Source: Cyclina sinensis
Taxonomy: Eukaryota > Mollusca > Bivalvia > Venerida > Veneridae
DNA: 64,000 nucleotides
Reading direction: 5' to 3'
Assembly: GCA_012932295.1 (NCBI GenBank)
Contig: JAAONU010000001.1
Span: 43,435,134 to 43,499,133 of the forward strand
Position numbers and translations under genes: made by a program. The notes below the pieces were generated by a model, which saw only the letters and a list, made by a program, of their open reading frames with translations, was not told the origin of the DNA and ran no database searches. Below, piece by piece: positions 23,560 through 35,795 of this stretch (the first letter of the stretch is position 1; every line of letters begins with the position of its first letter).

Positions 23560-24060
23560 TTGACTCGTATTATGATTGATGGCCACGTGAGGATTTAATC
23601 TGCATACTTTAATTCTTTCGTTGTTTGATGATTATTAAAGGATAATATATTAAGGCGGCAAAAAGAACACAATTCTGAGAACATTTTCCAATCCATTTTC
23701 CTGATTAACACATCTGTAACAGATCGACGTTTCAAACTGCAAGGACTCAAAAGCCATTTTGTCATAGACATAATTTGTCTGCATACTTTTTTTTCAAGAT
23801 ATTACTGACTACATTAAATGATGATATATTTTTCCATGAGGCATACGTCTTTAAAAACTCTTTCTTAAAGCACTAAACGGTATTTCTGATTAAATTTTCC
23901 ATTTCTATTTCCAGGCTGTCCTGTTTTTCATTTAAGTACTTATTCCAGATACAGATGCACTAATTGCACAGTTGCATTAATTCATTAAGCACGGAAATAT
24001 TTATTCATTTGTACTTGGCATAGAACGCATAACGTGTCTAATGAAAAATATCGTGGGTGC
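23560..24060 (+). repeat. Segment paralogous to 54.15-54.56 kb
   Basis: It is colinear with 54150-54560. Shared blocks include 'attgatggccac.tgagg', 'cacatctgt.a.aga.cga', 'ttgtctgca.acttt' and 'cctgattaaattttcattt'-like sequence. It is missing from copy A, so A lost it or B gained it. Confidence 0.7.
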
Positions 24061-24372
24061 CGTTTTACCCTGTTCTTTAGGAATAAAAGAAAATCAGAAT
24101 TCATTAAAATCATTTCAAATAATTCAATATTTCAAATAAGATAAAATAAGTAACTAAGTTTTCTTTTAAAACTTCTTAAAAGTTTATAATAAATATATAA
24201 GAAATTAATTCTGATTTTAGATATAAGTTTGATTTTTGGCAAGTCAGTTGAACAGAAAGAAGGAACTTTAAGATAATATTTTGACTTTTATGTCTTATGT
24301 CCAATTTAGTAGAAAAATAATGGAACATGATATCACGATGTTACAATAATTAACTACTTTATAACGTTATCG

Positions 24373-24378
24373 GAGACG
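24373..24378. repeat. Target-site duplication of foldback element, left
   Basis: The bases gagacg are repeated at 25180-25185, directly after the right end of the element. Confidence 0.7.
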
Positions 24379-25179
24379 TACAGTGGCACAGAGGTGACAT
24401 GCACAACTTTTTTTTTAATTGCACTTCTTTTTTTTTATCTCGTTCCCACGAGATATTAACTCGAGGGAACGACTTAGTATCTCGTTCCCACGAGTTACTA
24501 AGTCGTGGGAACGAGATAAAGAAAACAGAGAATTGCAAATCTGAAAAAAAGAATAGCATTTGAAAAAAAAGAGTTGCGCAATAAAAAAAGAATCGTGTTG
24601 TAAAAAAAAGAACAGCGAATGTAAGCTATGTGGAGGGAACGACTTATTAACTCGTGGGAACGAGTTAGCTATGTCGTGGGAACGACTTAATATCTCGTTC
24701 CCACGAGATACTAAGTCGTTCCCTCGAGTTAGTATCTCGTGGGTACGAGATAAAAAAATGAAAAGTGCAATTTAAAAAAAAATGTATTGCTTTGGAAAAA
24801 AAAGTGTTGCACAATAAATTGCTTTCTCGTTCCCACGACATAGCTAACTCGTTCCCACGATTTAGTAAGTCGTTCCCACGACATAGCTAACCCGTTCCCA
24901 CGAGTAAGTAAGTCGTTCCCTCCACATAGCTTACATTCGCTGTTCTTTTTTTACAACACGATTCTTTTTTTTACTGCGCAACTCTTTTTTTTCAAATGCG
25001 ATTCTTTGTTCAGATTTGCACTTCTCTGTTTTTTTTTTATCTCGTTCCCACGACTTAGTAACTTGTGGGAACGAGATACTAAGTCGTTCCCTCGAGTTAG
25101 TATCTCGTGGGAACGAGATAAACAAAAGAGAAGTGCAACTAAAAAAAAAAGTTGTGCATGTCACCTCTGTGCCACCGTA
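24379..25179. mobile_element. 801-bp foldback element with nested palindromes
   Basis: The two arms are inverted copies along almost their whole length. The ends read TAC[A/G]GTGGCACAGAGGTGAC and its reverse. The direct repeat 'gagacg' flanks them (24373-24378 and 25180-25185). Inside the arms, short palindromic modules repeat many times: 'ctcgttcccacgag', 'ctcgtgggaacgag' and 'cgttccctcgag', separated by A- or T-rich spacers. The open frames through it on both strands are by-products of this symmetry. No transposase is encoded. The CAGTGG-like end recalls hAT termini, but a 6-bp duplication does not fit hAT (8 bp), so the superfamily is left open. Confidence 0.88.
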
Positions 25180-25189
25180 GAGACGTGAT

Positions 25190-25757
25190 TTAAAGACAAA
25201 ATAATATTTCCGATCTCCTTACCGTTTTGGAGTTCAAGGCAGGCACTTCTATAGAAATGGAACCGCATGTGCGCAATGTTAAGAAGAAAACGGCTGTGCC
25301 GCCAAGCAGTAATCAATGCCTATGGACATCATACTCGATACAGAAACCTTTTTTTCAAAAGAGTTGAACGTTACATTTGAGAAAATGTTTTTTTACTTAA
25401 CCCTTCTTATCCCATTGCGTTTGCTTCATTTTTCATAGTTACTTAAACACAAAATCATTAATCAAATTCAATCACACATAAGTGATATTCCACTTATAAT
25501 GAATTTTGAAAAGTAACCGTATATTTAATTATGATATTTATTTGCTAACTGAAAACATTGTTTTAATCGATTCCATATCACGCGGAAATATTTGTTCGTT
25601 CTTTCGTACGCCAATCTTGCATTGTCTAGACACAATTATACACTCAAATCTAATAAAATTCAAGTTATATTCGACAGTAGCAAAATAAAGGCGAGTGATT
25701 TCTTTAAAAAAGTAATAATCAATATTTGATTAAGACTAAACACCGATGTCAAAACTT
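25190..25757. other. Intergenic, only in copy B
   Basis: No gene or element end is seen. The stretch is absent from copy A. Confidence 0.5.
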
Positions 25758-26015
25758 TTTTTCAGCAAAGCATCAAAGTAAATATTTGCCACAAAATCAA
25801 AGAGCTTGTAATTGTCATTACTTCTGCTTTATTGAAAGAAGACTAAAATAGTGCGTGTTTACAATAAGCAAAATGAGTGAAATACAATGCTTTTATGTAG
25901 TGAGACACGCTAAATTTTAAAACAGTTCAAGTTAGGGTTTAAATATAACATGTGTAAAACTTCATATTAATTACTGGTTTAAGAAAACAATATTCACTTG
26001 AATCTCTATCCCCAG

Positions 26016-26101
26016 GTGAGGAGGAATTTCATTCTATTAGAAGCGTATGCCCATCATACATGAAGAATTTAAGAATTAGGGATGCAGTTAACACTGAACA
26101 G
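26016..26101 (+). CDS. Exon-like block 1, copy B (intact)
   Basis: This putative internal exon of 86 nt has acceptor 'tatccccag|GTGAGG' and donor 'GAACAG|gtgagt', both good matches to animal splice consensus. Only one frame is open. It takes one base from an upstream exon and then reads EEEFHSIRSVCPSYMKN and LRIRDAVNTEQ, ending exactly on a codon boundary. The next block, 231 nt downstream, starts in that same phase. Upstream and downstream partners beyond block 2 were not found, and the protein family is not recognised. A chance origin is possible because the block is short. The argument for an exon rests on the splice sites, the matching phase, and the lack of substitutions against copy A. 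Confidence 0.5.
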
Positions 26102-26332
26102 GTGAGTAGTTTATCCATATATGAGCTTTGATGAAGTTAACTATAATTTAACTTCGAAAAGCTTAGTAAAGCTCTCAGAATGTGAATGCTTAATGTGAAG
26201 CCCCTTGCATATACTAATTTTTCAAACTGCCTTAAATTTACTACAGTTGACAGAAATGCGTATAGGATCATCGATAGGTTTTTTCTTTTATAAATTCAAA
26301 AATGACAAATATCAACTTTTAGTTGTGTTTAG

Positions 26333-26390
26333 ACTATGTCTGATGTATCCAAATTGACTATCGTGTCCCTTGGTATGTTTACTGTCTCAG
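26333..26390 (+). CDS. Exon-like block 2, copy B (intact)
   Basis: This putative 58-nt exon has acceptor 'ttgtgtttag|ACT' and donor 'CTCAG|gtgtat'. Read in the phase given by block 1 it encodes T-MSDVSKLTIVSLGMFTVS plus the first base of a split codon. The middle is hydrophobic enough to be the start of a membrane segment, but it is too short to judge. The same block is present at 17824-17881 and, inverted and more diverged, at 9375-9318. There its reading frame is kept while the flanks are not. Function is unknown. Confidence 0.5.
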
Positions 26391-27103
26391 GTGTATGTAT
26401 ACAATTATATTTATTTCCCTGTCTGGGTTAAAGTGTTGAAACTCTAGATGAGTTTTGTAGACAAATGTACAGATCATATGCTGAAAGGGGATTCACAATA
26501 TTTTTTTTTTAAATCTCTGCAGATTTTTTAAGTTCATCCGTGAAAGGCAACCACAAATAATAAGACTTTCATAGTACTCAAAAAAGAAAGAATGTTATTT
26601 TTAAAAAAATTATTTCGATAACACAAAATTCGGAAGTTTATGTTTAGCAGGGCATAAATCTACTCCAAAAGGATATTGGTTGGTAGCCAACAGAAAAGAA
26701 AAACAAAAACAATTTGCGTTCTTTTATCTTCAGACCTTGTATAACTTGACCAGTGTATCTAACCAACTACATAAAGTTACATGCAAATGTTAACTTACGG
26801 TTCTTACGTTTTCCGAGTACTGAACTGATCTACGGCAAATTCCTTAAAACAATATTACACGTCAGAAAGTTTACTAATCCAGATGGCCTCTATGCTCAGT
26901 TTGATCGCCACTCTATGACCATACAGCGTCATCTATCTTTTCTGCTAAAATTCATTGAACATTTTTTAAGTACGACGCTATATCTTTCTATATGAATCCT
27001 GACTTACTTGATTGTATTAATTTGGTATTCTACAAGATATACATTTGTATTTTCCCTTTTTATTATTCATTTACATCATAAGCAACAGTATCATCAGGAC
27101 AGC

Positions 27104-27180
27104 TGCCGCAGCTAGCCCAGTTGGTAGAGCCTTGGATTCTAAACCTAAGGTTCTAGGTTCAAACCCAATCAAGATCGGCC
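27104..27180 (+). repeat. tRNA-like sequence, copy B
   Basis: Counterpart of 18608-18685. The A-box has changed to 'tagcccagttggtagagc' and the B-box to 'ggttcaaaccc'. Stem pairing is poorer than in copy A. Confidence 0.55.
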
Positions 27181-29540
27181 AAATTTCTCTGATAATTGAA
27201 CTAGGATAATGCGTCTAAAGGTCTCTCATGTTAAAGCTTTCACTCGTTTGTTGAGAGATTAGTAAGTAAACTAGTTGGTAACCCCTGAACACGTGGCAAG
27301 TATACTGGCCGCCGAGATATGACAAAAACTGGCAAGAATCTAATTATAACAAGCAAAAAAGTCGGCGGTAATGAACGTTATCATGCAAAGTAAATGTTAA
27401 AAACAGACCAGAGGTGCAGTTTTTGCCTAGACAGGTCAATGAATCACCGACAGAGATAAGTCGAGAATAACTACTTACGCAAAAGCTGTATAAGATTTGC
27501 AGGGAAGGTTTGTCATAATTAGTTCTATTGCCAGACTATTTTGTCATTGTTTTATAGCGTGCCCATTCATTTAACTGTCAAATAATCAGATATGATGTAT
27601 CTTTATCCATTACTGACCACGATAATTTTTGAAATTCAAAGTAGTGAAACGTCAGTATTCACTGATCACACTAACTAGACGGGAGCGCATAACAATTATC
27701 TTTAGAGACTTATAATACGTCTTCTAACCACAAAAAATGTGCGTAGAGCACTTAGGGTATTCTTGTTAGATTTAACCTTGAACATATAATAATATGTCTT
27801 TTAAACACAATGAGATTTTTTAAATACTTGTTTATATATTTATTTTTCTTTTCATATAAAGCCTTATTTAAGCTATGAAATACAAACCAAGTATTGTCGT
27901 ATGTACATCCTGTCAACTTACTAATGAAATTTTCTGGTTGATTGTTGCTGGTGAAAACAATAATAAACCGATAGCAGGGCTCATAATAATTAACAATTGA
28001 ACGATTTTGTCAAGGATGTCCAGTATCAGAACGGTATAAATGAAACTCAACTACATATGCACATTTTTCACCAGTCCTATTTTTGAAAATATGATTTTCA
28101 TTTCTGCGGCATTCTTCTTCTAAAACAGAATTAAAATATCATAAAAGTTCTTAACTGATAAAATTAGTCTTGTCTACAAATGACATCTGACACAATTACG
28201 TTAACCCGCTTAAATGACATTATCAGCTTACAAATGGTCTCGAGAGAACAAATAATTTGGACTTCAGTTTTTGAAGTAAGTCAGTGATAGTTAGCACATT
28301 GATTTATTTGGAGAAGGGTAAGTTGGACGTCTATTAAATGTCAAAGGTATTGTGAATGCTAACAATCTGTTTTACATAAGGTTTCCTCAGCGATTAACCA
28401 ACCTTTCAAACTGCGAGTGGTTCATATTACTCAAAATCTTACAATGTCGTACTTATCTGCCAACTTTAAATCAAGAAAGTTACAATCAAAGTAACGGTAT
28501 CTACAGTTGATATTTCAGTAAATCACAAATATTTTTCATTTAGAGAGCGAGCCTGCCTTATGATTACATCAATGTATATGTAAATAACTGAGGCATATTC
28601 GAATTTTAGAACGTGTTGAAAAGCCTTTGTTCTAAACTCTAAATACAATGGTATAAGTTATTACACAATAAATGTGTCTACCTTCATTCTTAAATTAAGT
28701 ATATACACACACAATCACAAATGGAAGAAAATTTGAACGTCACCCTAACGGCACACTAACAGTTTCTTCCATATTTCTAAAACGAGGTACATATCAACAG
28801 AACCATCACTCCTTGTTTTGCTGTAACGAAAATTTGAATGAAAATCAGACTGGACGCTTTATACGGCCTTTTACAGTCCATACGCCAGTAACCAGACAGG
28901 CAATTAACAGTGTGTCAAAATTATTTAAGGTTTTATGCACCAGGGCAACTTTGTACTTGTTTATTGTCTATAAGGCAATCCTAAATAATATACAATTTGT
29001 ATTGATTCGGCAAACGAAAATTCCAGACACTCTTAATTCCGGTTCATTAGTGTAAAAGTGAAAATGTTAACATTAACGATCAGTTTTGCATTAGAATATA
29101 ACATCTAATACAGACATATCTTTCTCACTGCAAATGGACATCTATTCCATTTATCCTAGACAGTTATAATTTGCCTGCAACTTACCAAAGTGATTTTTTG
29201 ACAGCTGTATCGCGTCAAATAAAATTAAAACGGATAGGAATTGATGGCAGTGAATATTCACAGAAGGATCTGTCTGCTAATGCACTAAGTGTATTTTTGT
29301 AAGCTGTAATTTTCAACATCGCAAATTCTACCAAATTCTGATTTTTTATTCCTATAACTCCACTACTACAAAACTCTTGATTTTTTTAGAAGACTTTTAT
29401 CGTATAAGCCATAAATGATCATCTGGTGGTTAATTACTCATGCTTTTCCATCTAAATGTGAAATAGAAAGACAATACAAAGAAGGCATAACAAATTTATG
29501 ATTACTTACGTAAACGAATACAAAATGTTATATTTAGTAT

Positions 29541-30549
29541 AAATTCAGATGCGTTATTTTCGGAAAGGTAGCAATAACGATAAACACTTAACTTCTGTTA
29601 GTTCAGTGTGAAACATTTCTGCAGCATACTATTTTTGAAGTTAAAAGTTTTTGTAAAATGAAAGGTACCCATGTTGTTAACTTAAATAAAAGCAGCCTCT
29701 ACCACATTTCTTAAACAAAATACATACAAACAGAACAATATCTCCTTGTTTTGCTGTAAGGTTCGTTAATTTTATCGTTTATTTTCCATAGGTATTTATT
29801 TTGCTGTCAAATAACCAGGCAAAACTTATTTCTATCCATTAGGGACTACAATTATATTGAAAAGCAACTATCAGTTTCGTTAAATAATGTTATGTCTGCA
29901 TTGTCTGATCCTTTTAACTGCATGGGGCTTCATCGCAATCAAAAAAAAATTTTCAAGTCAGCGCTCTCATACTGTCTAAGTTACAACGAAGTTGGGGACA
30001 AAATGTAATTAACGATTATTTTTTCAGTATCATTATATCGTTTCGTTGAATAAAAATTATTGAAATTTAAGCTGAAACAATGAAGGAATATCACAGCTGT
30101 ATGTAATGCCAATCTCATGTTTGAAAATAATCAATATTTTTTTTAAGTATAAATGAAGTGGGTTCGACCTTGCGACAGAAATGCGGGCATACGCACTATT
30201 TTTTCTTCAGTCAGGGAAGAGGCAAAAGCATAGAGGTAATCTCGCTTAAGGGTAGGCATATGATTGTTTTAACAATTGATGATCTATCACTGATTTGCTA
30301 TTAAACGTGCTTTTACAGCGTATAATATTGTCTCAGCTAGTAATAGTCTTTGTTTGATATGTGTAAGAGGATTGTTGTTTGTTGAATTGAAAACGTTTGT
30401 TGCTCTTTCCATCGATTATTTCTAACGTTTCTGAAAAAAAAGCTTAACACATATCAGATTTAAGAATGGTTCTACAAAGGAGGAATATTTTACTGCAATA
30501 TGGTGCACTATATATAGATCAACATAATCTTAATTTCTCGTTTAGTGTA
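29541..30549 (+). repeat. Partial further copy of duplicated segment, then intergenic
   Basis: 29690-29760 resembles 20285-20350 ('cagcctct.c', 'aaacagaac.at', 'cttgttttgctgtaagg'). 29795-29880 resembles 19075-19165 ('ctgtcaaataa.cag', 'atccatta'). The order is reversed relative to copy A, so this is a rearranged fragment. From 29900 to 30549 I see nothing specific. Confidence 0.5.
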
Positions 30550-30661
30550 ATTTTCTGATCAGAAAATACTAGTTGACCTAATGCAGGGTAGATTGCAAAA
30601 CTGAGTTGGTGTACTTGTCTGATCACATAATACTAGTTGACCTATTGCAGGGTATATTACA

Positions 30662-32069
30662 GAGCTACGAAAGTTTATTTGTCTGATCAGGTAGAACTAG
30701 TTGACCTATTGCAGGGTATATAACAGAGCTACGAAAGTTTATTTGTTTCATCAAGTAATACTAGCTGACCTATTGCAGGGTATATAACAGAGCTACGAAA
30801 GTTTATTTGTTTCATCAAGTAATACTAGCTGACCTATTGCAGGGTATATAACAGACCTACGAAAGTTTATTTGTCTGATCAGGTAGTACTAGTTGACCTA
30901 TTGCAGGGTATATAACAGACCTACGAAAGTTTATTTGTCTGATCAGGTAATACTAGCTGACCTATTGCAGGGTATATAATAGACCTACGAAAGTTTATTT
31001 GTCTGATCATGTAATACTAGTTGACCTATTGCAGGGTATATAACAGACCTACGAAAGTTTATTTGTCTGATCAGGTAATACTAGCTGACCTATTGCAGGG
31101 TATATAACAGACCTACGAAAGTTTATTTGTCTGATCAGGTAATACTAGTTGACCTATTGCAGGGTATATAACAGACCTACGAAAGTTTATTTGTCTGATC
31201 AGGTAATACTAGCTGACCTATTGCAGGGTATATAACAGACCTACGAAAGTTTATTTGTCTGATCAGGTAATACTAGTTGACCTATTGCAGGGTATGTAAC
31301 AGACCTACGAAAGTTTATTTGTCTGATCAGGTAGTACTAGTTGACCTATTGCAGGGTATATTACAGAGCTACGAAAGTTTATTTGTCTGATCAGGTAGTA
31401 CTAGTTGACCTATTGCAGGGTATATAACAGACCTACGAAAGTTTATTTGTCTGATCAGGTAATACTAGTTGACCTATTGCAGGGTATATAACAGACCTAC
31501 GAAAGTTTATTTGTCTGATCAGGTAATACTAGTTGACCAATTGCAGGGTATATAACAGACCTACGAAAGTTTATTTGTCTGATCAGGTAATACTAGTTGA
31601 CCTATTGCAGGGTATATAACAGACCTACGAAAGTTTATTTGTTTGATCAGGTAATACTAGTTGACCTACTGCAGGGTATATAACAGAGCTACGGAAGTTT
31701 ATTTGTTTCATCAAGTAATACTAGCTGACCTATTGCAGGGTATATAACAGACCTACGAAAGTTTATTTGTTTGATCAGGTAGTACTAGTTGACCTATTGC
31801 AGGGTATATAACAGAGCTACGAATGTTTATTTGACTTATCAGGTAGTACTAGTTGACCAATTGCAGGGTATATTACAGAGCTACGAAAGTTTATTTGTCT
31901 GTTCAGGTAGTACTAGTTGTCCTATTGCAGGGTATATAACAGAGCTACGAAAGTTTATTTGTCAGATCAGATAGTACTAGTTGACCTATTGCAAGGTATA
32001 TTACAGAGCTACGAACGTTTATTTGTCAGATCAGGTAGTACTAGTTGACCTATTGCAAGGTATATTACA
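30662..32069 (+). repeat. Higher-order repeat, copy 1 (22 x 64 = 1408 bp)
   Basis: Diagnostic variants repeat exactly 1408 bp later: the 'gtagaactag' unit at 30691 and 32099, the paired 'tttcatcaagtaatactagc' units, and the 'gacttatcagg' unit at 31833 and 33241. The two copies differ at only a few positions, e.g. gatcatgtaa versus gatcaggtaa. Confidence 0.9.
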
Positions 32070-33477
32070 GAGCTACGAAAGTTTATTTGTCTGATCAGGT
32101 AGAACTAGTTGACCTATTGCAGGGTATATAACAGAGCTACGAAAGTTTATTTGTTTCATCAAGTAATACTAGCTGACCTATTGCAGGGTATATAACAGAG
32201 CTACGAAAGTTTATTTGTTTCATCAAGTAATACTAGCTGACCTATTGCAGGGTATATAACAGACCTACGAAAGTTTATTTGTCTGATCAGGTAGTACTAG
32301 TTGACCTATTGCAGGGTATATAACAGACCTACGAAAGTTTATTTGTCTGATCAGGTAATACTAGCTGACCTATTGCAGGGTATATAATAGACCTACGAAA
32401 GTTTATTTGTCTGATCAGGTAATACTAGTTGACCTATTGCAGGGTATATAACAGACCTACGAAAGTTTATTTGTCTGATCAGGTAATACTAGCTGACCTA
32501 TTGCAGGGTATATAACAGACCTACGAAAGTTTATTTGTCTGATCAGGTAATACTAGTTGACCTATTGCAGGGTATATAACAGACCTACGAAAGTTTATTT
32601 GTCTGATCAGGTAATACTAGCTGACCTATTGCAGGGTATATAACAGACCTACGAAAGTTTATTTGTCTGATCAGGTAATACTAGTTGACCTATTGCAGGG
32701 TATATAACAGACCTACGAAAGTTTATTTGTCTGATCAGGTAGTACTAGTTGACCTATTGCAGGGTATATTACAGAGCTACGAAAGTTTATTTGTCTGATC
32801 AGGTAGTACTAGTTGACCTATTGCAGGGTATATAACAGACCTACGAAAGTTTATTTGTCTGATCAGGTAATACTAGTTGACCTATTGCAGGGTATATAAC
32901 AGACCTACGAAAGTTAATTTGTCTGATCAGGTAATACTAGTTGACCAATTGCAGGGTATATAACAGACCTACGAAAGTTTATTTGTCTGATCAGGTAATA
33001 CTAGTTGACCTATTGCAGGGTATATAACAGACCTACGAAAGTTTATTTGTTTGATCAGGTAATACTAGTTGACCTACTGCAGGGTATATAACAGAGCTAC
33101 GGAAGTTTATTTGTTTCATCAAGTAATACTAGCTGACCTATTGCAGGGTATATAACAGACCTACGAAAGTTTATTTGTTTGATCAGGTAGTACTAGTTGA
33201 CCTATTGCAGGGTATATAACAGAGCTACGAATGTTTATTTGACTTATCAGGTAGTACTAGTTGACCAATTGCAGGGTATATTACAGAGCTACGAAAGTTT
33301 ATTTGTCTGTTCAGGTAGTACTAGTTGTCCTATTGCAGGGTATATTACAGAGCTACGAAAGTTTATTTGTCAGATCAGGTAGTACTAGTTGACCTATTGC
33401 AAGGTATATTACAGAGCTACGAACGTTTATTTGTCAGATCAGGTAGTACTAGTTGACCTATTGCAGGGTATATAACA
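32070..33477 (+). repeat. Higher-order repeat, copy 2
   Basis: Second copy of the 1408-bp block, directly adjacent to the first. The match decays after about 33470. Confidence 0.9.
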
Positions 33478-35795
33478 GAGCTACGAAAGTTTATTTGACT
33501 GATCAGGTAGTACTAGTTGACCTATTGCAGGGTATATTACAGAGCTACGAAAGTTTATTTGTCTGTTCAGGTAGTACTAGTTGTCCTATTGCAGGGTATA
33601 TAACAGAGCTACGAAAGTTTATTTGTCTGTTCAGGTAGTATTCGTTGACCAATTGCAGGGTATATTACAGAGCTACGAAAGTTTATTTGTCTGATCAGGT
33701 AGTACTAGTTGTCTTATTGCAGAATATATAACAGAGCTACGAAAGTTTATTTGTCTGTTCAGGTAGTATTCATTGACCAATTGCAGGGTATATTAAAGAG
33801 CTACGAAAGTTTATTTGTTTGATCAGGTAGTACTAGTTGACCTATTGCAGAGTATATTACAGAGTTACGTAAGTTTAGTTGTCTGATCAAGTAGTACTAG
33901 TTGACCTATTGCAAGGTATATAACAGAGCGACGAAAGTTCATTTGTCAGATCAGGTAGTACTCGTTGACCTATTGCAGGGTATATTACAGAGCTACGAAA
34001 GTTTACTTCTCTGATAAGGTAGTACTAGTTGACCTTTTGCAGGGTATATTACAGAGCTACGAAAGTTTATTTGTCTGATCACGCAGTACTAGTTAACCTA
34101 TTGCAGGGTTTATGACAGAGCTATGAAAGTTTACTTGTCTGATCACGTGGTACTAGTTAACCTATTGCAGGGTTTATGACAGAGCTATGAAAGTTTACTT
34201 GTCTGATCAGGTAGTACTAGTTAACCTATTGTAGGGTATATAAGAGAGCTACGAAGTTTAATTGTCTGATCAGGTAGTACTCGTTTACCTATTGCAGGGT
34301 ATATAACAGAGCTACAAAAGTTTATATGTCTGATCAGGTAGTACTCGTTGACCTATTGCAGGGTATATAACAGAGCTACGAAAGTTTACTTGTCTGATCA
34401 GGTAGAACTAGTTAACCTTTTGCAGGGTATAATACAGAGCTACGAAAGTTTATTTGTCAGATCAGGTAGTACTAGTTGACCTATTTCATGGTATATTACA
34501 GAGCTATGAAAGTTTACTTGTCTGATCAGGTAGTACTAGTTGACCTTTTGCAGGGTTTATAACAGAGCTACGAAAGTTTACTTGTCTGACCAGGTAGATC
34601 TAGTTAACCTATTGCAGGGTATATAACAGACCTACGAAAGTTTATTTGTCTGATCAGGTAGTACTAGTTGACCTATTGCAGGGTATATAACAGACCTACG
34701 AACGTTTATTTGACTGATCAGGTAGTACTAGTTGACCTTTTGCATGGTATATTACAGAGCTACGAAAGTTTACTTGTCTGATCAGGTAGTACTAGTTGTC
34801 TTATTGCAGGGTATATAACAGAGCTACGAAAGTTTATTTGTCAGATTAGGTAGTACTAGTTGACCTATTGCAGGGTATATAACAGAGCTACGAACGTTTA
34901 TTTGTCTGATCAGGTAGTACTAGTTGACCTATTGCATGGTATATTACAGAGCTACGAACGTTTATTTGTCAGATCAGGTAGTACTAGTTGACCTTTTGCA
35001 GGGTATATTACAGATCTACGAAAGTTTACTTGTCTTATCAGGTAGTACTAGTTTACCTATTGCAGAGTATGTAACAGAGCTACGAAAGTTTACATGTCTG
35101 ATCAGGTATTATTCGTTGTCCTATTGCAGGGTATATATCAGAGCTACGAAAGTTTATTTGCCTGATCAGGTAGTATTCGTTGACCTATTGCATGGTATAT
35201 TAGAGAGCTACGAAAGTTTACTTCTCTGATCAGGTAATACTAGTTTACCTATTGCAAGGAAGATAGTGGAGCTGAGTCAAAATACTGGTCTGATCAGGTA
35301 AAATTATTTGACCATTTGCATGATAAATTGTAGGGCTGAGTTGCCTGTCTCATCAGCTTGACCTATAGCAGGGGAAATAAGAGTACTTGTTTCATCATGT
35401 ATAAGTACTTGACCTATTCCAGACAAGATAGTAGAGCTGAGAATTTGTACTTGTCTGATTAGCTTATGTTAGTTGATCTATTGCGGGGAAGATAGCAGAG
35501 CTAAGTAAATTCACTTGTCTGATCAGGTTATACTATTTGGTCTTTAGCAAACATATAAGAGCTGAGTTAGTGTACTTGTCTTATATGGTAATGCCAGTTG
35601 AACTTTTGCAGGGCAGATATTAGAGCTGAGCGCGTGTACTTGTCCGATCAGATTATACTCGTTGACCTATTGCAGGATTTATAGCAGAGCTAAATATTTA
35701 CTTGTCTTATCGGGTAATACTTTTTGACCTTTTGCAAGGCGTAGCTGAGTTAGTTTACTTGTCTGATCACTGCACTTAATGCAACGGAAATACAG

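Larger units (their letters stand above)
21165..29540 (+). repeat. Tandem segmental duplication, copy B
   Basis: It is colinear with copy A but about 2.8 kb longer. The extra length is a longer A/T minisatellite, a partial internal duplication at its start, and about 2.28 kb at 23479-25757 that includes the foldback element and a stretch related to 54.15-54.56 kb. It lacks about 290 bp of the inverted-repeat element that A retains. Confidence 0.9.
30550..35795 (+). repeat. 64-bp satellite array, about 82 units
   Basis: The unit is 64 bp and contains 'ctgatcaggtagtactagtt', 'gacctattgcagggtatat' and 'acgaaagtttatttgt'. Units in the middle are almost identical, while those at both edges (before 30680 and after 35240) are increasingly diverged and show length changes. 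That gradient is expected from unequal crossing-over. The unit carries small palindromes (tgatca, agtact, actagt). Open frames across it are coincidental, since 64 is not a multiple of three. It is not a CRISPR array because no unique spacers are present. Confidence 0.97.

Noticed and set aside
24359..25188. Four open frames on both strands across the foldback element
   Set aside because: They share mirror-image repeated peptides created by the inverted arms. No start context or domain.
26753..26995. 80-codon frame in copy B also largely open in copy A
   Set aside because: It has protein-like stretches, but no good splice border. Similarity to copy A is the same as in the flanks, so there is no extra evidence of coding.
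31789..35229. Repeated 61-101-codon frames in the 64-bp satellite
   Set aside because: The same peptide recurs only because the DNA repeats. The 64-bp period breaks the frame every unit.
30550..35795. CRISPR-like array
   Set aside because: Units are contiguous and homogeneous with no unique spacers, and the surroundings are eukaryotic.
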